Positions 1 through 8,731 of a DNA stretch of 64,000 bases are shown in pieces. A program made the position numbers and the translations under genes. The DNA lies in NCBI RefSeq assembly GCF_013348785.1, contig NZ_CP054691.1, positions 2,046,001 through 2,110,000 of the forward strand, read 5' to 3'. The DNA is from Gordonia sp. X0973 (GTDB lineage: Bacteria > Actinomycetota > Actinomycetes > Mycobacteriales > Mycobacteriaceae). Numbering within the stretch: the stretch's first letter is position 1; each line of letters starts with the position of its first letter. Below the pieces are notes generated by a model. That model searched no databases, was not told the DNA's origin, and was given only the letters and a program-made list of their open reading frames with translations.

Positions 1-426
1 GTCGAGCAGTGCGGGAAGCGAGCCGATGTTGTGCGTGCCGAAGACGACGTCGACCCAGGGTGCGCGGTCGAGCACCGTCGACCGGTCCTTCTGGGCCAGG
101 CACCCGCCGACGGCGATCTGCATTCCGGGTTTACCGCGCTTCACCGGCGCCAGGTGCGAAAGGTTGCCGTACAGCTTGTTGTCGGCGTTCTCGCGCACCG
201 CGCAGGTGTTGAAGACGACGAGGTCGGGGTCGGCCCCCTCCTCGGCGGCGACGTAGCCCGCCTCCTCCAGCAGCCCGGAGATGCGCTCGGAATCGTGCAC
301 GTTCATCTGGCAGCCGAAAGTGCGCACCTCGTAGCGGCGCGGCCCCGCGGTCTGCGACGCGGGGCCCGCACCGGCGTCGGACACGGCGACGGGCCCGATG
401 TCGACGGGCAGGCTGTCGGTACTCAC
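1..426 (-). CDS. miaB: tRNA-2-methylthio-N6-dimethylallyladenosine synthase, N-terminal part
   Basis: Radical-SAM methylthiotransferase that adds the 2-methylthio group to i6A37 of tRNAs. Only the first 142 codons are in the window; the rest lies to the left. The visible part is the N-terminal UPF0004 (MTTase) domain with the cysteines of one Fe-S cluster in [15 protein letters not shown] and VGGCLAQ. The start is taken as the GTG at 426 because a TATCCT hexamer ends 8 nt ahead of it, a leaderless arrangement; there is no good Shine-Dalgarno. About 34 poorly conserved residues precede the domain. The gene is divergent from the gluA operon. Confidence 0.93.
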   Translation of the reverse strand, partial: MSTDSLPVDIGPVAVSDAGAGPASQTAGPRRYEVRTFGCQMNVHDSERISGLLEEAGYVAAEEGADPDLVVFNTCAVRENADNKLYGNLSHLAPVKRGKPGMQIAVGGCLAQKDRSTVLDRAPWVDVVFGTHNIGSLPALLD

Positions 427-434
427 GTCTTCCA

Positions 435-440
435 AGGATA
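435..440 (-). promoter_or_regulatory. -10 hexamer of a leaderless miaB promoter
   Basis: TATCCT on the minus strand ends 8 nt before the miaB GTG, placing the transcription start at or next to the start codon. Confidence 0.5.
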
Positions 441-487
441 GTGCCGATGACAAATCGGCTTGTACTGCCATGCCGGCCCGGCGGTAC

Positions 488-493
488 TAGGGT
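488..493 (+). promoter_or_regulatory. -10 hexamer of the gluABCD promoter, leaderless type
   Basis: TAGGGT ends 8 nt before the ATG at 502. No Shine-Dalgarno lies between, so the mRNA probably starts at the initiation codon. Confidence 0.5.
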
Positions 494-501
494 GTTCCTC
501 T

Positions 502-1266
502 ATGACAGCGGCCGCGAACAACGCAAGTGCCCCGCCAATGGTCTCCCTCCGCGACGTCGACAAGCATTTCGGCGATCTGCACGTGCTGCGCGACATCAAC
601 CTGGACATCCCCGCGGGCCAAGTCGTCGTCCTGCTCGGACCGTCCGGTTCGGGCAAGTCGACGCTGTGCCGCACCATCAACCGCCTGGAGCCGATCGACA
701 GCGGGGAGATCTACCTCGACGGCACCCTCCTTCCCGATGAGGGACGCGCGTTGGCGACGTTGCGGGCCGAGGTCGGGATGGTCTTCCAGTCGTTCAACCT
801 CTTCGCCCACAAGACGATCCTGGAGAACGTCACGCTCGCCCCGATCAAAGTGCGCAAGATGTCGAAGGCCGACGCCGAGAAGACCGCCCTGGAGCTGCTC
901 GAGCGGGTGGGCGTCGCGGCGCAGCGCGACAAGTACCCGGCGCAGTTGTCCGGCGGGCAGCAGCAGCGCGTCGCGATCGCGCGGTCGCTGGCGATGCAAC
1001 CGCGGGTCATGCTCTTCGACGAGCCGACGTCGGCACTCGACCCGGAGATGGTCAACGAGGTCCTCGACGTCATGGTGTCCCTCGCCCAGGAGGGGATGAC
1101 AATGGTCGTCGTCACCCACGAGATGGGCTTCGCCCGCAAAGCCGCCGACCGCGTCGTGTTCATGGCCGACGGCGCCATCCTCGAAGACGCCGATCCCGAC
1201 GACTTCTTCACCGCGCCCTCCTCCGACCGCGCGAAAGACTTCCTCTCGAAGATCCTGGACCACTGA
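502..1266 (+). CDS. gluA: Glutamate-type amino-acid ABC transporter, ATP-binding protein
   Basis: ATPase subunit that powers import of a polar amino acid, probably glutamate. It is 254 residues. Walker [10 protein letters not shown] is near residues 46-54, the signature [14 protein letters not shown] near 150, Walker B with [12 protein letters not shown] near 170 and the switch His in VVTHEM near 205. An earlier in-frame ATG at 460 exists, but the ATG at 502 sits just behind a -10 hexamer and gives normal family length. Its stop overlaps the next start by one base, the first step of a tightly coupled gluA-B-C-D operon. I recall the same order gluABCD-recX-recA in Corynebacterium glutamicum. 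Confidence 0.9.
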   Translation: MTAAANNASAPPMVSLRDVDKHFGDLHVLRDINLDIPAGQVVVLLGPSGSGKSTLCRTINRLEPIDSGEIYLDGTLLPDEGRALATLRAEVGMVFQSFNLFAHKTILENVTLAPIKVRKMSKADAEKTALELLERVGVAAQRDKYPAQLSGGQQQRVAIARSLAMQPRVMLFDEPTSALDPEMVNEVLDVMVSLAQEGMTMVVVTHEMGFARKAADRVVFMADGAILEDADPDDFFTAPSSDRAKDFLSKILDH

Positions 1267-2276
1267 TGCGCCTCCGCCCCGCGAGCCGATTGTTGGCCGT
1301 CGCCGTGCTGGGCGCGATGTGCGCCGCACTGCTCACCGCCTGCGGCAGTCATCCGCGCAACCTGCTCGCGTCGATCCGATCCGGCCACGTCATCCTCGGC
1401 ACGAAATACGACCAACCCGGACTCGGGTTGCGCGACCCCACGCGTGACGACATCGTCGGGTTCGACCCGTCGGTGTCGACGTTCGTGGTCAACCACATCG
1501 CCGACCGACTCGGCGTCGCCCACCCGCGCATCAGGTGGCGGGAGACGCCGTCGGCGCAGCGCGAGGCCCTGATCGGCTACGGGGAGGTGGACATGATCGC
1601 GGCCAGCTATTCGATCAACGCGGCGCGCAGCGCGAAGGTCGACTTCGCCGGACCCTACCTGGTGAACTACCAGGGGCTGCTGGTCCGCGGTTCGGACAAC
1701 ACCGTCAAGACGCTGACCGATCTCGACAGCCCCGACCGCAAGCTGTGCTCGGTGACCGGCTCCACGTCCGCGCAGAACGTCAAACGCCAGCTACCGCACG
1801 TGCAGCTGCAGGAGTACGACTCGTACTCCTCCTGCGTGGAGGCGCTGCGCAATGCGAAGGTCGACGCGCTGACCACCGACGAGGTCATCCTCGCCGGCTA
1901 CGCGCACTTCTTCCCGAAGTACAACCTGCGGGTGCTCTCGATGACCTATCCGCACGACACCTGCAGTCCCAAGGGCGAGTTCATCCCCGCCGGGCGCCCC
2001 TTCTCCACCGAGCGCTACGGCATCGGCATGGCGAAGGGCCAGCCCGAGTCGGTCGCAGCGGTGAACGACGCGCTGCGCGCCATGCTGGCGCCGCGCCCGG
2101 GTCGGCACTCGGTGTGGGAGGACGCGCTGCGGACCTCGATCGGCGATGCGAGCGTCGACGAGATGATCGCCCGCGCCGCGGCTCCCGGATCGCGGTTCAC
2201 CCTCTTTCCGAGCCCCGGTGACCTGTCCTTTCTGGATTCGAAATCGACTCCCTGCCCGACGGGGATGACCCGATGA
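1266..2276 (+). CDS. gluB: Glutamate-type ABC transporter, substrate-binding lipoprotein
   Basis: Extracytoplasmic solute-binding protein of SBP family 3, 336 residues, delivering ligand to the GluC/GluD permease. A lipoprotein signal peptide with a hydrophobic core ends in the lipobox LLTAC near residues 17-21. The mature part carries family features such as GYGEVDMIAASYSI and FAGPYLVNYQGLLV. An internal Cys pair (CSVTGS, SSCVEAL) may form a disulfide. The start ATG shares its A with the gluA stop TGA. Glutamate specificity is inferred from gene order and similarity, not from ligand residues. Confidence 0.88.
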   Translation: MRLRPASRLLAVAVLGAMCAALLTACGSHPRNLLASIRSGHVILGTKYDQPGLGLRDPTRDDIVGFDPSVSTFVVNHIADRLGVAHPRIRWRETPSAQREALIGYGEVDMIAASYSINAARSAKVDFAGPYLVNYQGLLVRGSDNTVKTLTDLDSPDRKLCSVTGSTSAQNVKRQLPHVQLQEYDSYSSCVEALRNAKVDALTTDEVILAGYAHFFPKYNLRVLSMTYPHDTCSPKGEFIPAGRPFSTERYGIGMAKGQPESVAAVNDALRAMLAPRPGRHSVWEDALRTSIGDASVDEMIARAAAPGSRFTLFPSPGDLSFLDSKSTPCPTGMTR

Positions 2277-2956
2277 ACGCGCTCTGGTCGGAGATGGGGC
2301 CGGCGCTGTGGCCGGCTTTCGCCACGACACTGAAGCTGACGGTGCTCTCCGCCATCGGTGCTCTCGTGTGGGGCGTGGTGCTCGCCGGGATGCGGGTGTC
2401 GCCGGTACCGGTGATGCGGTGGTTCGCCACCGGTTACGTCAACATCGTCCGCAACACCCCGCTCACGTTGATCGTGTTGTTCTGCTCGCTGGGGTTGTAC
2501 ACGAATCTGAGCATCGCGCTGGCGCCGAACGGGCCGAACTTCGTGAAGAACAACAACTTCTGGCTCGCCGTCCTCGCTTTCGTCGCGTACACCGCCACCT
2601 TCGTGTGCGAGACGTTGCGCTCCGGGTTCAACACCGTCCCGGTGGGCCAAGCCGAAGCCGCCCGGTCGTTGGGACTCGGATTCCTGCAGGTCTTCGGCAT
2701 CGTCGTGCTGCCGCAGGCCATGCGGTCGGTGATCGCCCCGATGGGCAGCGTGCTCATCGCGCTGACGAAGAACACGACGATCGCGTCGGTCATCGGGGTC
2801 GGTGAGGCCGCCCTGCTGATGAAGACGCAGATCGAGAACCACGCCAACCTGGTACTCGCGATCTTCGCGATCATCGCCGTCGGCTTCATGATCATCACCC
2901 TGGCCGAGGGGCTCGTCTTCGGCTGGCTGGCCAAGCGATTCGCGGTGAAGCGATGA
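2273..2956 (+). CDS. gluC: Glutamate-type ABC transporter, permease 1
   Basis: Integral membrane permease of the HisM/GlnP type, 227 residues with about five hydrophobic segments. The EAA loop that contacts the ATPase is seen as [11 protein letters not shown] near residues 122-133. The N-terminal motif [13 protein letters not shown] is typical of polar amino-acid permeases. It overlaps gluB by the ATGA quartet and gluD in the same way, so all four genes should be translated together. Confidence 0.9.
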   Translation: MNALWSEMGPALWPAFATTLKLTVLSAIGALVWGVVLAGMRVSPVPVMRWFATGYVNIVRNTPLTLIVLFCSLGLYTNLSIALAPNGPNFVKNNNFWLAVLAFVAYTATFVCETLRSGFNTVPVGQAEAARSLGLGFLQVFGIVVLPQAMRSVIAPMGSVLIALTKNTTIASVIGVGEAALLMKTQIENHANLVLAIFAIIAVGFMIITLAEGLVFGWLAKRFAVKR

Positions 2957-3822
2957 GCGCACAAGCCACCGTCCTCTACGACGCCCCCGGCCCTCGGGCG
3001 CGGATCCGCAACGCGGTCATCGCCGCCGCCTTCGTCGTCGTCCTCGCGCTGGTCGCATGGTGGGTGATCGCCCGCCTGGCCGACCGCGGCCAGCTCGACG
3101 CCGACATGTGGCGCCCGTTCCTCAAGGCCTCCACCTGGACCGTGTACTTGCTGCCCGGCCTCTGGGGCACGGTGAAAGCGGCGGTCATCTCCATTGCCGC
3201 CGCCCTGGTCCTCGGCGCGCTGCTCGGCGTCGGCCGGCTCTCCGACCACCGCGGCGTGCGCTGGTTCTGCGGGATCTTCACCGAGGGATTCCGGGCCATC
3301 CCGGTCCTGCTGCTGATCCTGTTCACCTACTACCTCTACGCGCAATACGGGCTGGTCCCGCCGTCGCAGTTGGCATTCGCCGCCGTCGTCACGGGACTCA
3401 CCCTGTACAACGGCACCGTGATCGCGGAGATCCTGCGCTCGGGTATCAACTCGCTGCCGAGCGGTCAGGGCGAGGCGGGTACCGCGCTGGGTTTGCGCAA
3501 GTCGCAGCTGATGCGGGTGATCCTGCTCCCCCAGGCCGTCACCGCGATGCTGCCGGCGTTGATATCGCAGATGGTCATCGCGTTGAAGGACAGTGCGCTG
3601 GGCTACATCATCGGATACGTCGAGGTGGTCCGTTCGGGCATCATGTCGGCATCCTTCTACGGCAACTACCTGCCCGCGCTCATCGTGGTGGCCCTGGTGA
3701 TGATCGTCATCAACTTCTCGTTGACGGCCTTCGCCACATGGCTCGAGAAGCGCTTGCGCAGTGGGCGCGGCAAACGCGGAGTGGTGGCCGCCGTGGAACC
3801 CGACGAGGCGCTGCTGCCCTGA
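2953..3822 (+). CDS. gluD: Glutamate-type ABC transporter, permease 2
   Basis: Second permease of the importer, 289 residues. Compared with GluC it has a longer N-terminus with an extra transmembrane segment at about residues 17-38. The transport domain carries [10 protein letters not shown] and the EAA-type loop [15 protein letters not shown]. The last 25 residues are basic and cytoplasmic. The gene starts at an ATGA overlap with gluC. It converges on recX with a gap of only 13 bp, and I see no strong terminator hairpin there. Confidence 0.9.
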   Translation: MSAQATVLYDAPGPRARIRNAVIAAAFVVVLALVAWWVIARLADRGQLDADMWRPFLKASTWTVYLLPGLWGTVKAAVISIAAALVLGALLGVGRLSDHRGVRWFCGIFTEGFRAIPVLLLILFTYYLYAQYGLVPPSQLAFAAVVTGLTLYNGTVIAEILRSGINSLPSGQGEAGTALGLRKSQLMRVILLPQAVTAMLPALISQMVIALKDSALGYIIGYVEVVRSGIMSASFYGNYLPALIVVALVMIVINFSLTAFATWLEKRLRSGRGKRGVVAAVEPDEALLP

Positions 3823-3835
3823 CCGGGCGACACCG

Positions 3836-4363
3836 CTAACCCGTTTGGGCGTGTTCGCGGAGTTGCTCGCGCACCACGTCCACCGCCATTCCCGACGGGA
3901 ATCCCCGGCGCAGGAGCATCCCGGTGAGGCGACGGGTCATCGAATCCCGCACCGATCGCTCGGTGAGATCCGCGCTGGTCGTCGACAGTTTTCGTGCCAC
4001 GAGTTCGACGGCCCGCCCGCGTTCCTCCTCGGGGTCGACCTGCGCCAGCGCCTCCGCGACCACCGCCTCGTCGATCCCCTTGGCCCGCAACTCGTGGCGC
4101 AGGCCGACGCTGCCGCGCCGGGAGTATTCGCCGCGCGAGTACACCCATTCGCGGGCGAACTCCGCGTCGTCGAGGAGATTGTGTTTGTCCAGCCGGGCCA
4201 TCACGGCGTCGATCTCGTCGGCGGTGAAGCCGCGCTTGCCCAATCGCTCGCGCATCTCCCCGCGACTGCGGGCGCGCACGCCCAGCAGCCGCAGTGCGAC
4301 ATCCCACGGCGATGCTTTCCGGCCGGGCACTCCCTCGCCGTCGGCATCGGTGTCCCGCGCCAC
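3836..4363 (-). CDS. recX: Regulatory protein RecX
   Basis: Modulator that binds RecA filaments and restrains recombinase activity. It is 175 residues made of RecX three-helix repeats (SRGEMRERLGKRGF, LDDAEFAREWVYSR, DSMTRRLTGMLLRRGF). No ATG is suitably placed; the GTG at 4363 was chosen because a GGCGGGG ribosome-binding sequence precedes it and it lies just beyond the recA stop. The frame stays open into recA, so the start is less certain than the rest. It forms an operon with recA. Confidence 0.88.
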   Translation of the reverse strand: MARDTDADGEGVPGRKASPWDVALRLLGVRARSRGEMRERLGKRGFTADEIDAVMARLDKHNLLDDAEFAREWVYSRGEYSRRGSVGLRHELRAKGIDEAVVAEALAQVDPEEERGRAVELVARKLSTTSADLTERSVRDSMTRRLTGMLLRRGFPSGMAVDVVREQLREHAQTG

Positions 4364-4374
4364 CGGAACCCCGC

Positions 4375-5439
4375 CTAGAACTCGACGGGGGCCGGGGCCA
4401 GCGCGTCCGGGTCGACTTCGGAAGCCGCGTCGACCGCGCCGGGGCCGATGCCCAGCTTGTCTTTGATCTTCTTCTCGATCTCGTCGGCGATGTCCGGGTT
4501 CTCCTTGAGGAAGGTTCGGGCGTTCTCCTTGCCCTGGCCGAGCTGATCCCCCTCGTAGGTGAACCACGAGCCGGACTTGCGGATGAACCCCTCGTTGACG
4601 CCGAGGTCGATCAGCGAGCCCTCGCGGGAAATGCCCGCACCGTAGAGGATGTCGAACTCCGCCTGCTTGAACGGCGGCGCGACCTTGTTCTTGACCACCT
4701 TGACGCGCGTCCGGTTGCCGACCGCGTCGGTGCCGTCCTTGAGCGTCTCGATGCGGCGCACATCCAGGCGCACCGACGAGTAGAACTTCAGCGCCTTGCC
4801 GCCGGTCGTCGTCTCCGGGGAGCCGAACATGACGCCGATCTTCTCGCGCAGCTGGTTGATGAAGATCGCCGTGGTGTTGGAGTTGCTCAAGGCCGAGGTC
4901 ATCTTGCGCAGCGCCTGGCTCATGAGGCGGGCCTGCAGGCCGACATGGCTGTCGCCCATCTCCCCCTCGATCTCCGCGCGCGGCACCAGCGCGGCCACCG
5001 AGTCGATGACCAGGATGTCCAACGCCCCCGATCGGATCAGCATGTCCGCGATCTCCAGCGCCTGCTCACCGGTGTCGGGCTGGGACACCAGCAACGCGTC
5101 GGTGTCGACGCCGAGCTTGGCGGCATAGTCCGGGTCCAGCGCGTGCTCGGCGTCGATGAATGCCGCGATGCCGCCCTGGGCCTGCGCGTTGGCGACGGCG
5201 TGCAGGGCCACCGTCGTCTTGCCCGACGACTCCGGCCCGTAGATCTCGACCACGCGACCGCGGGGCAGCCCGCCGATCCCGAGCGCGATGTCGAGCGCGA
5301 CCGAGCCGGTCGGGATGACCTCGATCGGCTGCCGGGTCTCCTCGCCCAGTCGCATGACCGAGCCCTTGCCGTAGTTCTTGTCGATCTGGGCGAGGGCCAG
5401 GTCGAGGGCCTTCTCACGATCCTGCGAAGCGGCGGCCAT
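4375..5439 (-). CDS. recA: Recombinase RecA
   Basis: DNA-dependent ATPase for homologous recombination and for triggering LexA self-cleavage. It is 354 residues and uninterrupted, with no intein, unlike the M. tuberculosis protein. Walker [10 protein letters not shown] is near residues 66-74, followed by the MAW-type signature, the [15 protein letters not shown] segment and loop L2 around [16 protein letters not shown]. The start ATG has an AAGGAGA ribosome-binding site 5 nt upstream. Two damage-responsive elements lie upstream, at 5500-5522 and 5587-5602. recX follows directly. Confidence 0.98.
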   Translation of the reverse strand: MAAASQDREKALDLALAQIDKNYGKGSVMRLGEETRQPIEVIPTGSVALDIALGIGGLPRGRVVEIYGPESSGKTTVALHAVANAQAQGGIAAFIDAEHALDPDYAAKLGVDTDALLVSQPDTGEQALEIADMLIRSGALDILVIDSVAALVPRAEIEGEMGDSHVGLQARLMSQALRKMTSALSNSNTTAIFINQLREKIGVMFGSPETTTGGKALKFYSSVRLDVRRIETLKDGTDAVGNRTRVKVVKNKVAPPFKQAEFDILYGAGISREGSLIDLGVNEGFIRKSGSWFTYEGDQLGQGKENARTFLKENPDIADEIEKKIKDKLGIGPGAVDAASEVDPDALAPAPVEF

Positions 5440-5499
5440 GATGTCTCCTTGTGCGCTGTGGCGGCTGATGAGTCGCCGGTGGTCTCTGGTACGTGCGTC

Positions 5500-5522
5500 A
5501 CGCTATCGACGGGGTCTGACAA
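5500..5522 (-). promoter_or_regulatory. LexA-independent recA promoter of RecA-NDp type
   Basis: On the minus strand TTGTCA at 5522-5517 is separated by 11 nt from TAGCGT at 5505-5500. This fits the mycobacterial RecA-NDp motif as I recall it (TTGTCR, 11 nt, TAnnnT), which drives recA and many repair genes independently of LexA. The hexamers lie 61-83 bp upstream of the recA ATG. Confidence 0.7.
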
Positions 5523-5586
5523 ACCCGGCTACTACTTGGACGCGGCGCGGTCGTTGTTCGGTTCCACCGCCGAGATTACACAGGGT

Positions 5587-5602
5587 TCGAACGTCTGTTC
5601 GT
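5587..5602 (-). promoter_or_regulatory. SOS box (LexA operator) upstream of recA
   Basis: TCGAAC-GTCT-GTTCGT matches the mycobacterial SOS consensus TCGAAC-N4-GTTCGA at all but the last position. It lies about 150 bp upstream of the recA start, just before the end of the DUF3046 gene, suggesting a second, LexA-controlled recA promoter. Confidence 0.85.
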
Positions 5603-5624
5603 CAGCGACACGCCGCGGCGTGTC

Positions 5625-5819
5625 TCACCACTTCTGCCGCGGCACGTCGAACTCGCGGCACAGCGCGCGCCACACGTCGCGCGGGTCGACACCCGCTTCG
5701 ATGGCCTCCGCCCCGGTGCGCCCGCCGCACTCGGTCAGAACATGGTCGACCAGCATAGATGCGGCGGCCTGCTCCCCGAACTGCTCGTTCATGAGCTCGG
5801 TGAAGTCGGTCAGGCGCAT
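5625..5819 (-). CDS. DUF3046 family small protein
   Basis: A 64-residue protein of unknown function that accompanies recA in mycobacteria and relatives (Rv2738c type). Visible features are the start MRLTDFTELM, a predicted all-helical fold and the conserved-looking segment GVDPRDVWRALCREFDVP. The ATG at 5819 is preferred over an upstream in-frame ATG because the conserved domain starts exactly there. It lies 10 bp behind the glycosyltransferase stop and is the last gene before the recA promoter region. Confidence 0.85.
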   Translation of the reverse strand: MRLTDFTELMNEQFGEQAAASMLVDHVLTECGGRTGAEAIEAGVDPRDVWRALCREFDVPRQKW

Positions 5820-5829
5820 ATCGTCGAGC

Positions 5830-7017
5830 CTACGACAGCGCCTGCGCGACGGCGCGCTCGACCACGCGCACCGCATCCACCGTCGCGGCCCCAGAATCGG
5901 CGATCCGAGCGGCCGCCGCGGCAAAACCCGGTTCGTCGAGTACACGCCGCACCGCCCCGGCGATCCGTGCGGGATCGGGGTCGCGCACGACGATACCGGC
6001 GCCCAGTCGCGCGACCCGGGCGGCCAGCTCCTGCTGGTCCCCGCCGCCGGGCACCATCACCACCGGCACCCCGGCCCCGAGCGCCTTGGCGAGCATCCCG
6101 TGGCCGGCACCGCAGACCGCGGCGGACGCCCGCGCCAACACCTCGTCCTGCCGCCCGGTCCCGGTCACCAGCAGGCCGATCCGCGCACCCGGCCCGCGTC
6201 GGCATTCGTCGGCGGAGGCGACGCCCAGCCCGGACAGCACCACCCGCACGTCGCGGCCGAGCACATCGGCCCCGAGCCCGCGCAGCGCATGGTCGCCGAG
6301 GTCGCCGCGCCCGGTCGCCGCGGTGGAGGGCGCCACGACGACGAGCGGCTCCGGACCGGCGGGAACGTCGAAGAGAGTCGCGGTGGGCTCCCACAGCAAC
6401 GGTCCGACGAGATGGGCGTTCGACGGCCAATCCGGGCGGCGCACCTCGAGAGCCGGCCAGGTGGCGATCAACCGGGCGGCCGGGGTCTGCGGGCCGTACA
6501 GTCCGATGGACGCGCGCGCCGAAGCCCGCTGTCGCTCCCCGGTCGCGACGGCCCGCGCACTCATGGCCCGGAGCAGTGCGTCGCGGGACCGGCCGAGCAG
6601 ATCGGTGCCGGCGGGCAGGCCCATCCCGATCGGCGGCAGGCCGCGGGACTGGTCATAGAGGGGGTGCGGCGACAGCTCCAGCCACGGCAGCCCGGCGAGT
6701 TCGGCTCCCCACGCACCGGCCAGGGTGATGACGTCGCCGACCACCACGTCGAAGCGATCGACCAGTTCCGGTCTCAGCGCCACCGCCATCCGCGCGGCGC
6801 GCACACTCAGCTTGGCGCCGGCGTCCTCGTCGTCGTCGCCCGCCGTCGCGGCCAGGCCGGGTAGTTCCGCGACGGAGGCCCCGACGAGGCCGACATCGCC
6901 CCAGCGCTTACCGGTGAAGACCGTGGCGGTGTGACCGGCCGCGCCGAGGCGCTGGGCCAATGCGAACGCGGGGAACGCGTGGCCGGCCTCGTCGCCGGCC
7001 ACGAGGGCCACGCGCAT
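5830..7017 (-). CDS. GT-B fold glycosyltransferase, MurG/UGT-like
   Basis: A 395-residue protein resembling UDP-glycosyltransferases: an N-terminal acceptor half starting MRVALVAGDEAGHAFPAF with a glycine-rich loop, and a C-terminal donor-binding half with GAGHGMLAKALGAGVPVV followed by PGGGDQQELA. The positional counterpart in M. tuberculosis is Rv2739c, described as an alanine-rich transferase. Substrate and product cannot be told from sequence. It sits 7 bp behind pspA, so it is probably co-transcribed with the envelope-stress genes and may modify an envelope component. Confidence 0.8.
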   Translation of the reverse strand: MRVALVAGDEAGHAFPAFALAQRLGAAGHTATVFTGKRWGDVGLVGASVAELPGLAATAGDDDEDAGAKLSVRAARMAVALRPELVDRFDVVVGDVITLAGAWGAELAGLPWLELSPHPLYDQSRGLPPIGMGLPAGTDLLGRSRDALLRAMSARAVATGERQRASARASIGLYGPQTPAARLIATWPALEVRRPDWPSNAHLVGPLLWEPTATLFDVPAGPEPLVVVAPSTAATGRGDLGDHALRGLGADVLGRDVRVVLSGLGVASADECRRGPGARIGLLVTGTGRQDEVLARASAAVCGAGHGMLAKALGAGVPVVMVPGGGDQQELAARVARLGAGIVVRDPDPARIAGAVRRVLDEPGFAAAAARIADSGAATVDAVRVVERAVAQALS

Positions 7018-7024
7018 GGCGCCG

Positions 7025-7816
7025 CTAGTCCTGTGCGGGGTCGGCCTTGGCCTTCTTCTCCAGCGACGGGGCCGCCGCCCCCTTGCCCTCGGGCAGTTCG
7101 CCCATGCTCGCGCGGATCTGCTCCAGGCGGGCATGCCCGGCCAGCTTCGTGCTGGACGCCTCGACCTCGGCCATCCGGCCCGAAACGGAGTTGCGGGCGA
7201 GTTCCGCCGAGCCGAGCGCGTTGGCGTAGCGCTGCTCGATCTTCTCCCGCACCTGGTCCAGGCTCGGCGTGTTGCCCGGCACGGTCAGCTCACTCATCTG
7301 CTGCAGCGACGCGCTGACCTGCTCCTGCATCTTGGCCTGCTCCAGCTGGGTGAGCAGCTTGGACCGCTCGGCAAGCTTCTGTTGCAGCATCATGGCGTTG
7401 CGCTCGACCGCGGTCTTCGCCTCGGAAGCGGCGTGCAGCGACTGGTCGTGCAGCGTCTTGAGGTCTTCGACGGACTGCTCGGCGGTCACCAGCTGCGCGG
7501 CGAAGGCCTCGGCCGCATTGGTGTACTCGGTGGCCTTCGGCGCATCCCCCGCTGCGGTGGCCTGATCGGAGAGGGTGAGCGCCTGGCGCACGTTGGCCTG
7601 CAACCGCTCGACGTCCTCGAGCTGGCGGTTGAGCTTCATCTCCAGCTGCCGCTGGTTCCCGATGACCGCCGCGGCCTGCTGGGACAGCGCCTGGTGCTGG
7701 CGCTGGGCGTCTTCGATGGCCTGCTGGATCTGAATCTTGGGATCGGCCTTGTCGTCGATCGTCGCGTTGCCCCAAGCCTTCAGGTAGTTCATCAGCTTCA
7801 CGAGAGGGTTGGCCAT
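7025..7816 (-). CDS. pspA: PspA/IM30 family envelope-stress protein (35 kDa antigen type)
   Basis: Peripheral membrane protein that supports membrane integrity under stress. It is 263 residues and almost entirely helical coiled coil, rich in Gln, Glu, Ala and Lys with few aromatic residues. The N-terminal stretch [17 protein letters not shown] is the amphipathic membrane-binding helix. The ATG at 7816 follows an AGAGTGAAGA ribosome-binding region. clgR lies 34 bp upstream in the same orientation, the arrangement in which mycobacterial ClgR activates pspA. The Rv2743c-type membrane partner found in M. tuberculosis is absent; a glycosyltransferase occupies its position. Confidence 0.93.
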   Translation of the reverse strand: MANPLVKLMNYLKAWGNATIDDKADPKIQIQQAIEDAQRQHQALSQQAAAVIGNQRQLEMKLNRQLEDVERLQANVRQALTLSDQATAAGDAPKATEYTNAAEAFAAQLVTAEQSVEDLKTLHDQSLHAASEAKTAVERNAMMLQQKLAERSKLLTQLEQAKMQEQVSASLQQMSELTVPGNTPSLDQVREKIEQRYANALGSAELARNSVSGRMAEVEASSTKLAGHARLEQIRASMGELPEGKGAAAPSLEKKAKADPAQD

Positions 7817-7850
7817 CGGTTCTTCACTCTTTCGTTTATGACGTGGTCGG

Positions 7851-8174
7851 TCAGGCGGCGGCGAGCCGGTCGGGTCGGGTGTGCGGATGGCCCGGGGCGG
7901 GTACGACCACCGCGGGCACCGACGCGGGGGCATCGCCGCGCAGCGACGTGCCGGCATCGATCAGGAGGTCGGCCAATTCGATCTCGAGGGCGTCGCAGAT
8001 GGCGGCGAGCAATTCGCTCGACGCCTCCTTCTGGCCGCGCTCGACCTCGGACAGATAGCCCAGCGACACGCGGGCCTGCGTCGAGATCTCGCGCAGGGTC
8101 CGCCGCTGCTCGGTCCGGGCATGCCGCAGGCCGGCGCCGAGCGCCTCGCGCAAGAGCACGGTCTGCTCCGCCAT
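7851..8174 (-). CDS. clgR: Transcriptional regulator ClgR
   Basis: Xre-type activator that switches on Clp protease genes, and in mycobacteria also pspA, under envelope stress. The helix-turn-helix is clear: [19 protein letters not shown] followed by [20 protein letters not shown]. The protein ends in the Ala-rich tail RPDRLAAA; an AA tail fits control by ClpP turnover. The ATG at 8174 is preceded by AAGGAGG at 4 nt. Alternatives are the adjacent ATG at 8177 and an ATG at 8219 that overlaps the pncC stop (ATGA) and adds 15 residues; the latter would mean strict coupling. Confidence 0.9.
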   Translation of the reverse strand: MAEQTVLLREALGAGLRHARTEQRRTLREISTQARVSLGYLSEVERGQKEASSELLAAICDALEIELADLLIDAGTSLRGDAPASVPAVVVPAPGHPHTRPDRLAAA

Positions 8175-8215
8175 CATGCCTCCTTCGTCACCGGTGCCGT
8201 CACCGGAAGCCGCTG

Positions 8216-8731
8216 TCATCGTCGTCCGCCGTCGCGGCGCACGCGCGCCAGCAATTCCTCCAGGGCCCGTCTGGCCGAGGTTAGTCGAATTTCCCACCGA
8301 TCGCCGTGAAGCTCCCACTCCCGGCTGTCCAATTCGTCGGACAGGGCCCGACGACGGGCGAACCCGCAGAAGACCGTTCCGGGTGCATGGCCGTCCTGCG
8401 GGTCGGGTCCGGCGACTCCCGTCAGTGAAACGCCCCAGTCGGCGTTCAAATTCCGTGCGGCGCCGATGGCCAGTTGTCGCGCGGTATTGGCCGAGACCGG
8501 CCCCTCGGCGGCGAGCACCCCGGGATCGACGCCGCCCAGCTGTGACTTGAGGTCGGTCGCGTAGACCACCACCCCGCCGCGCAGGACGTCGCTGGCGCCC
8601 GGTACCCCGGCGATCGTCGCGCTGAGCAGGCCGCCGGTGAGCGACTCGGCGACCGCGACGGTCAGACCGCGCTCGCGCAGTGTGTCGACGAGTTCTGCCG
8701 CGACGGTGCCGTGGGTCAACGGGTCAGTCAC
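8216..8731 (-). CDS. pncC: Nicotinamide-nucleotide amidohydrolase PncC (CinA C-terminal family)
   Basis: Deamidates NMN to nicotinate mononucleotide in NAD salvage. It is a stand-alone 171-residue CinA C-terminal domain without the N-terminal MoCF domain. Family motifs seen are [28 protein letters not shown]-type [13 protein letters not shown], and [12 protein letters not shown] with GTVFCGFA. Start is the GTG at 8731, overlapping the pgsA stop by 8 bp. Position between pgsA and clgR matches what I recall from Corynebacterium. Confidence 0.88.
   Translation of the reverse strand: MTDPLTHGTVAAELVDTLRERGLTVAVAESLTGGLLSATIAGVPGASDVLRGGVVVYATDLKSQLGGVDPGVLAAEGPVSANTARQLAIGAARNLNADWGVSLTGVAGPDPQDGHAPGTVFCGFARRRALSDELDSREWELHGDRWEIRLTSARRALEELLARVRRDGGRR

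Noticed and set aside
8..256. Small plus-strand frames at the left edge
   Set aside because: They are antisense to the miaB coding region, which shows clear radical-SAM family motifs.
4375..5439. Possible intein in recA as in M. tuberculosis
   Set aside because: The reading frame gives a normal 354-residue RecA with continuous motifs and no splicing blocks.
4294..6864. 856-codon open frame on the plus strand across recX, recA and the glycosyltransferase
   Set aside because: It is antisense to three clearly real genes; the long frame is a by-product of high GC content. The same applies to 14193-16466 opposite rnj and 12231-13904 opposite ftsK.
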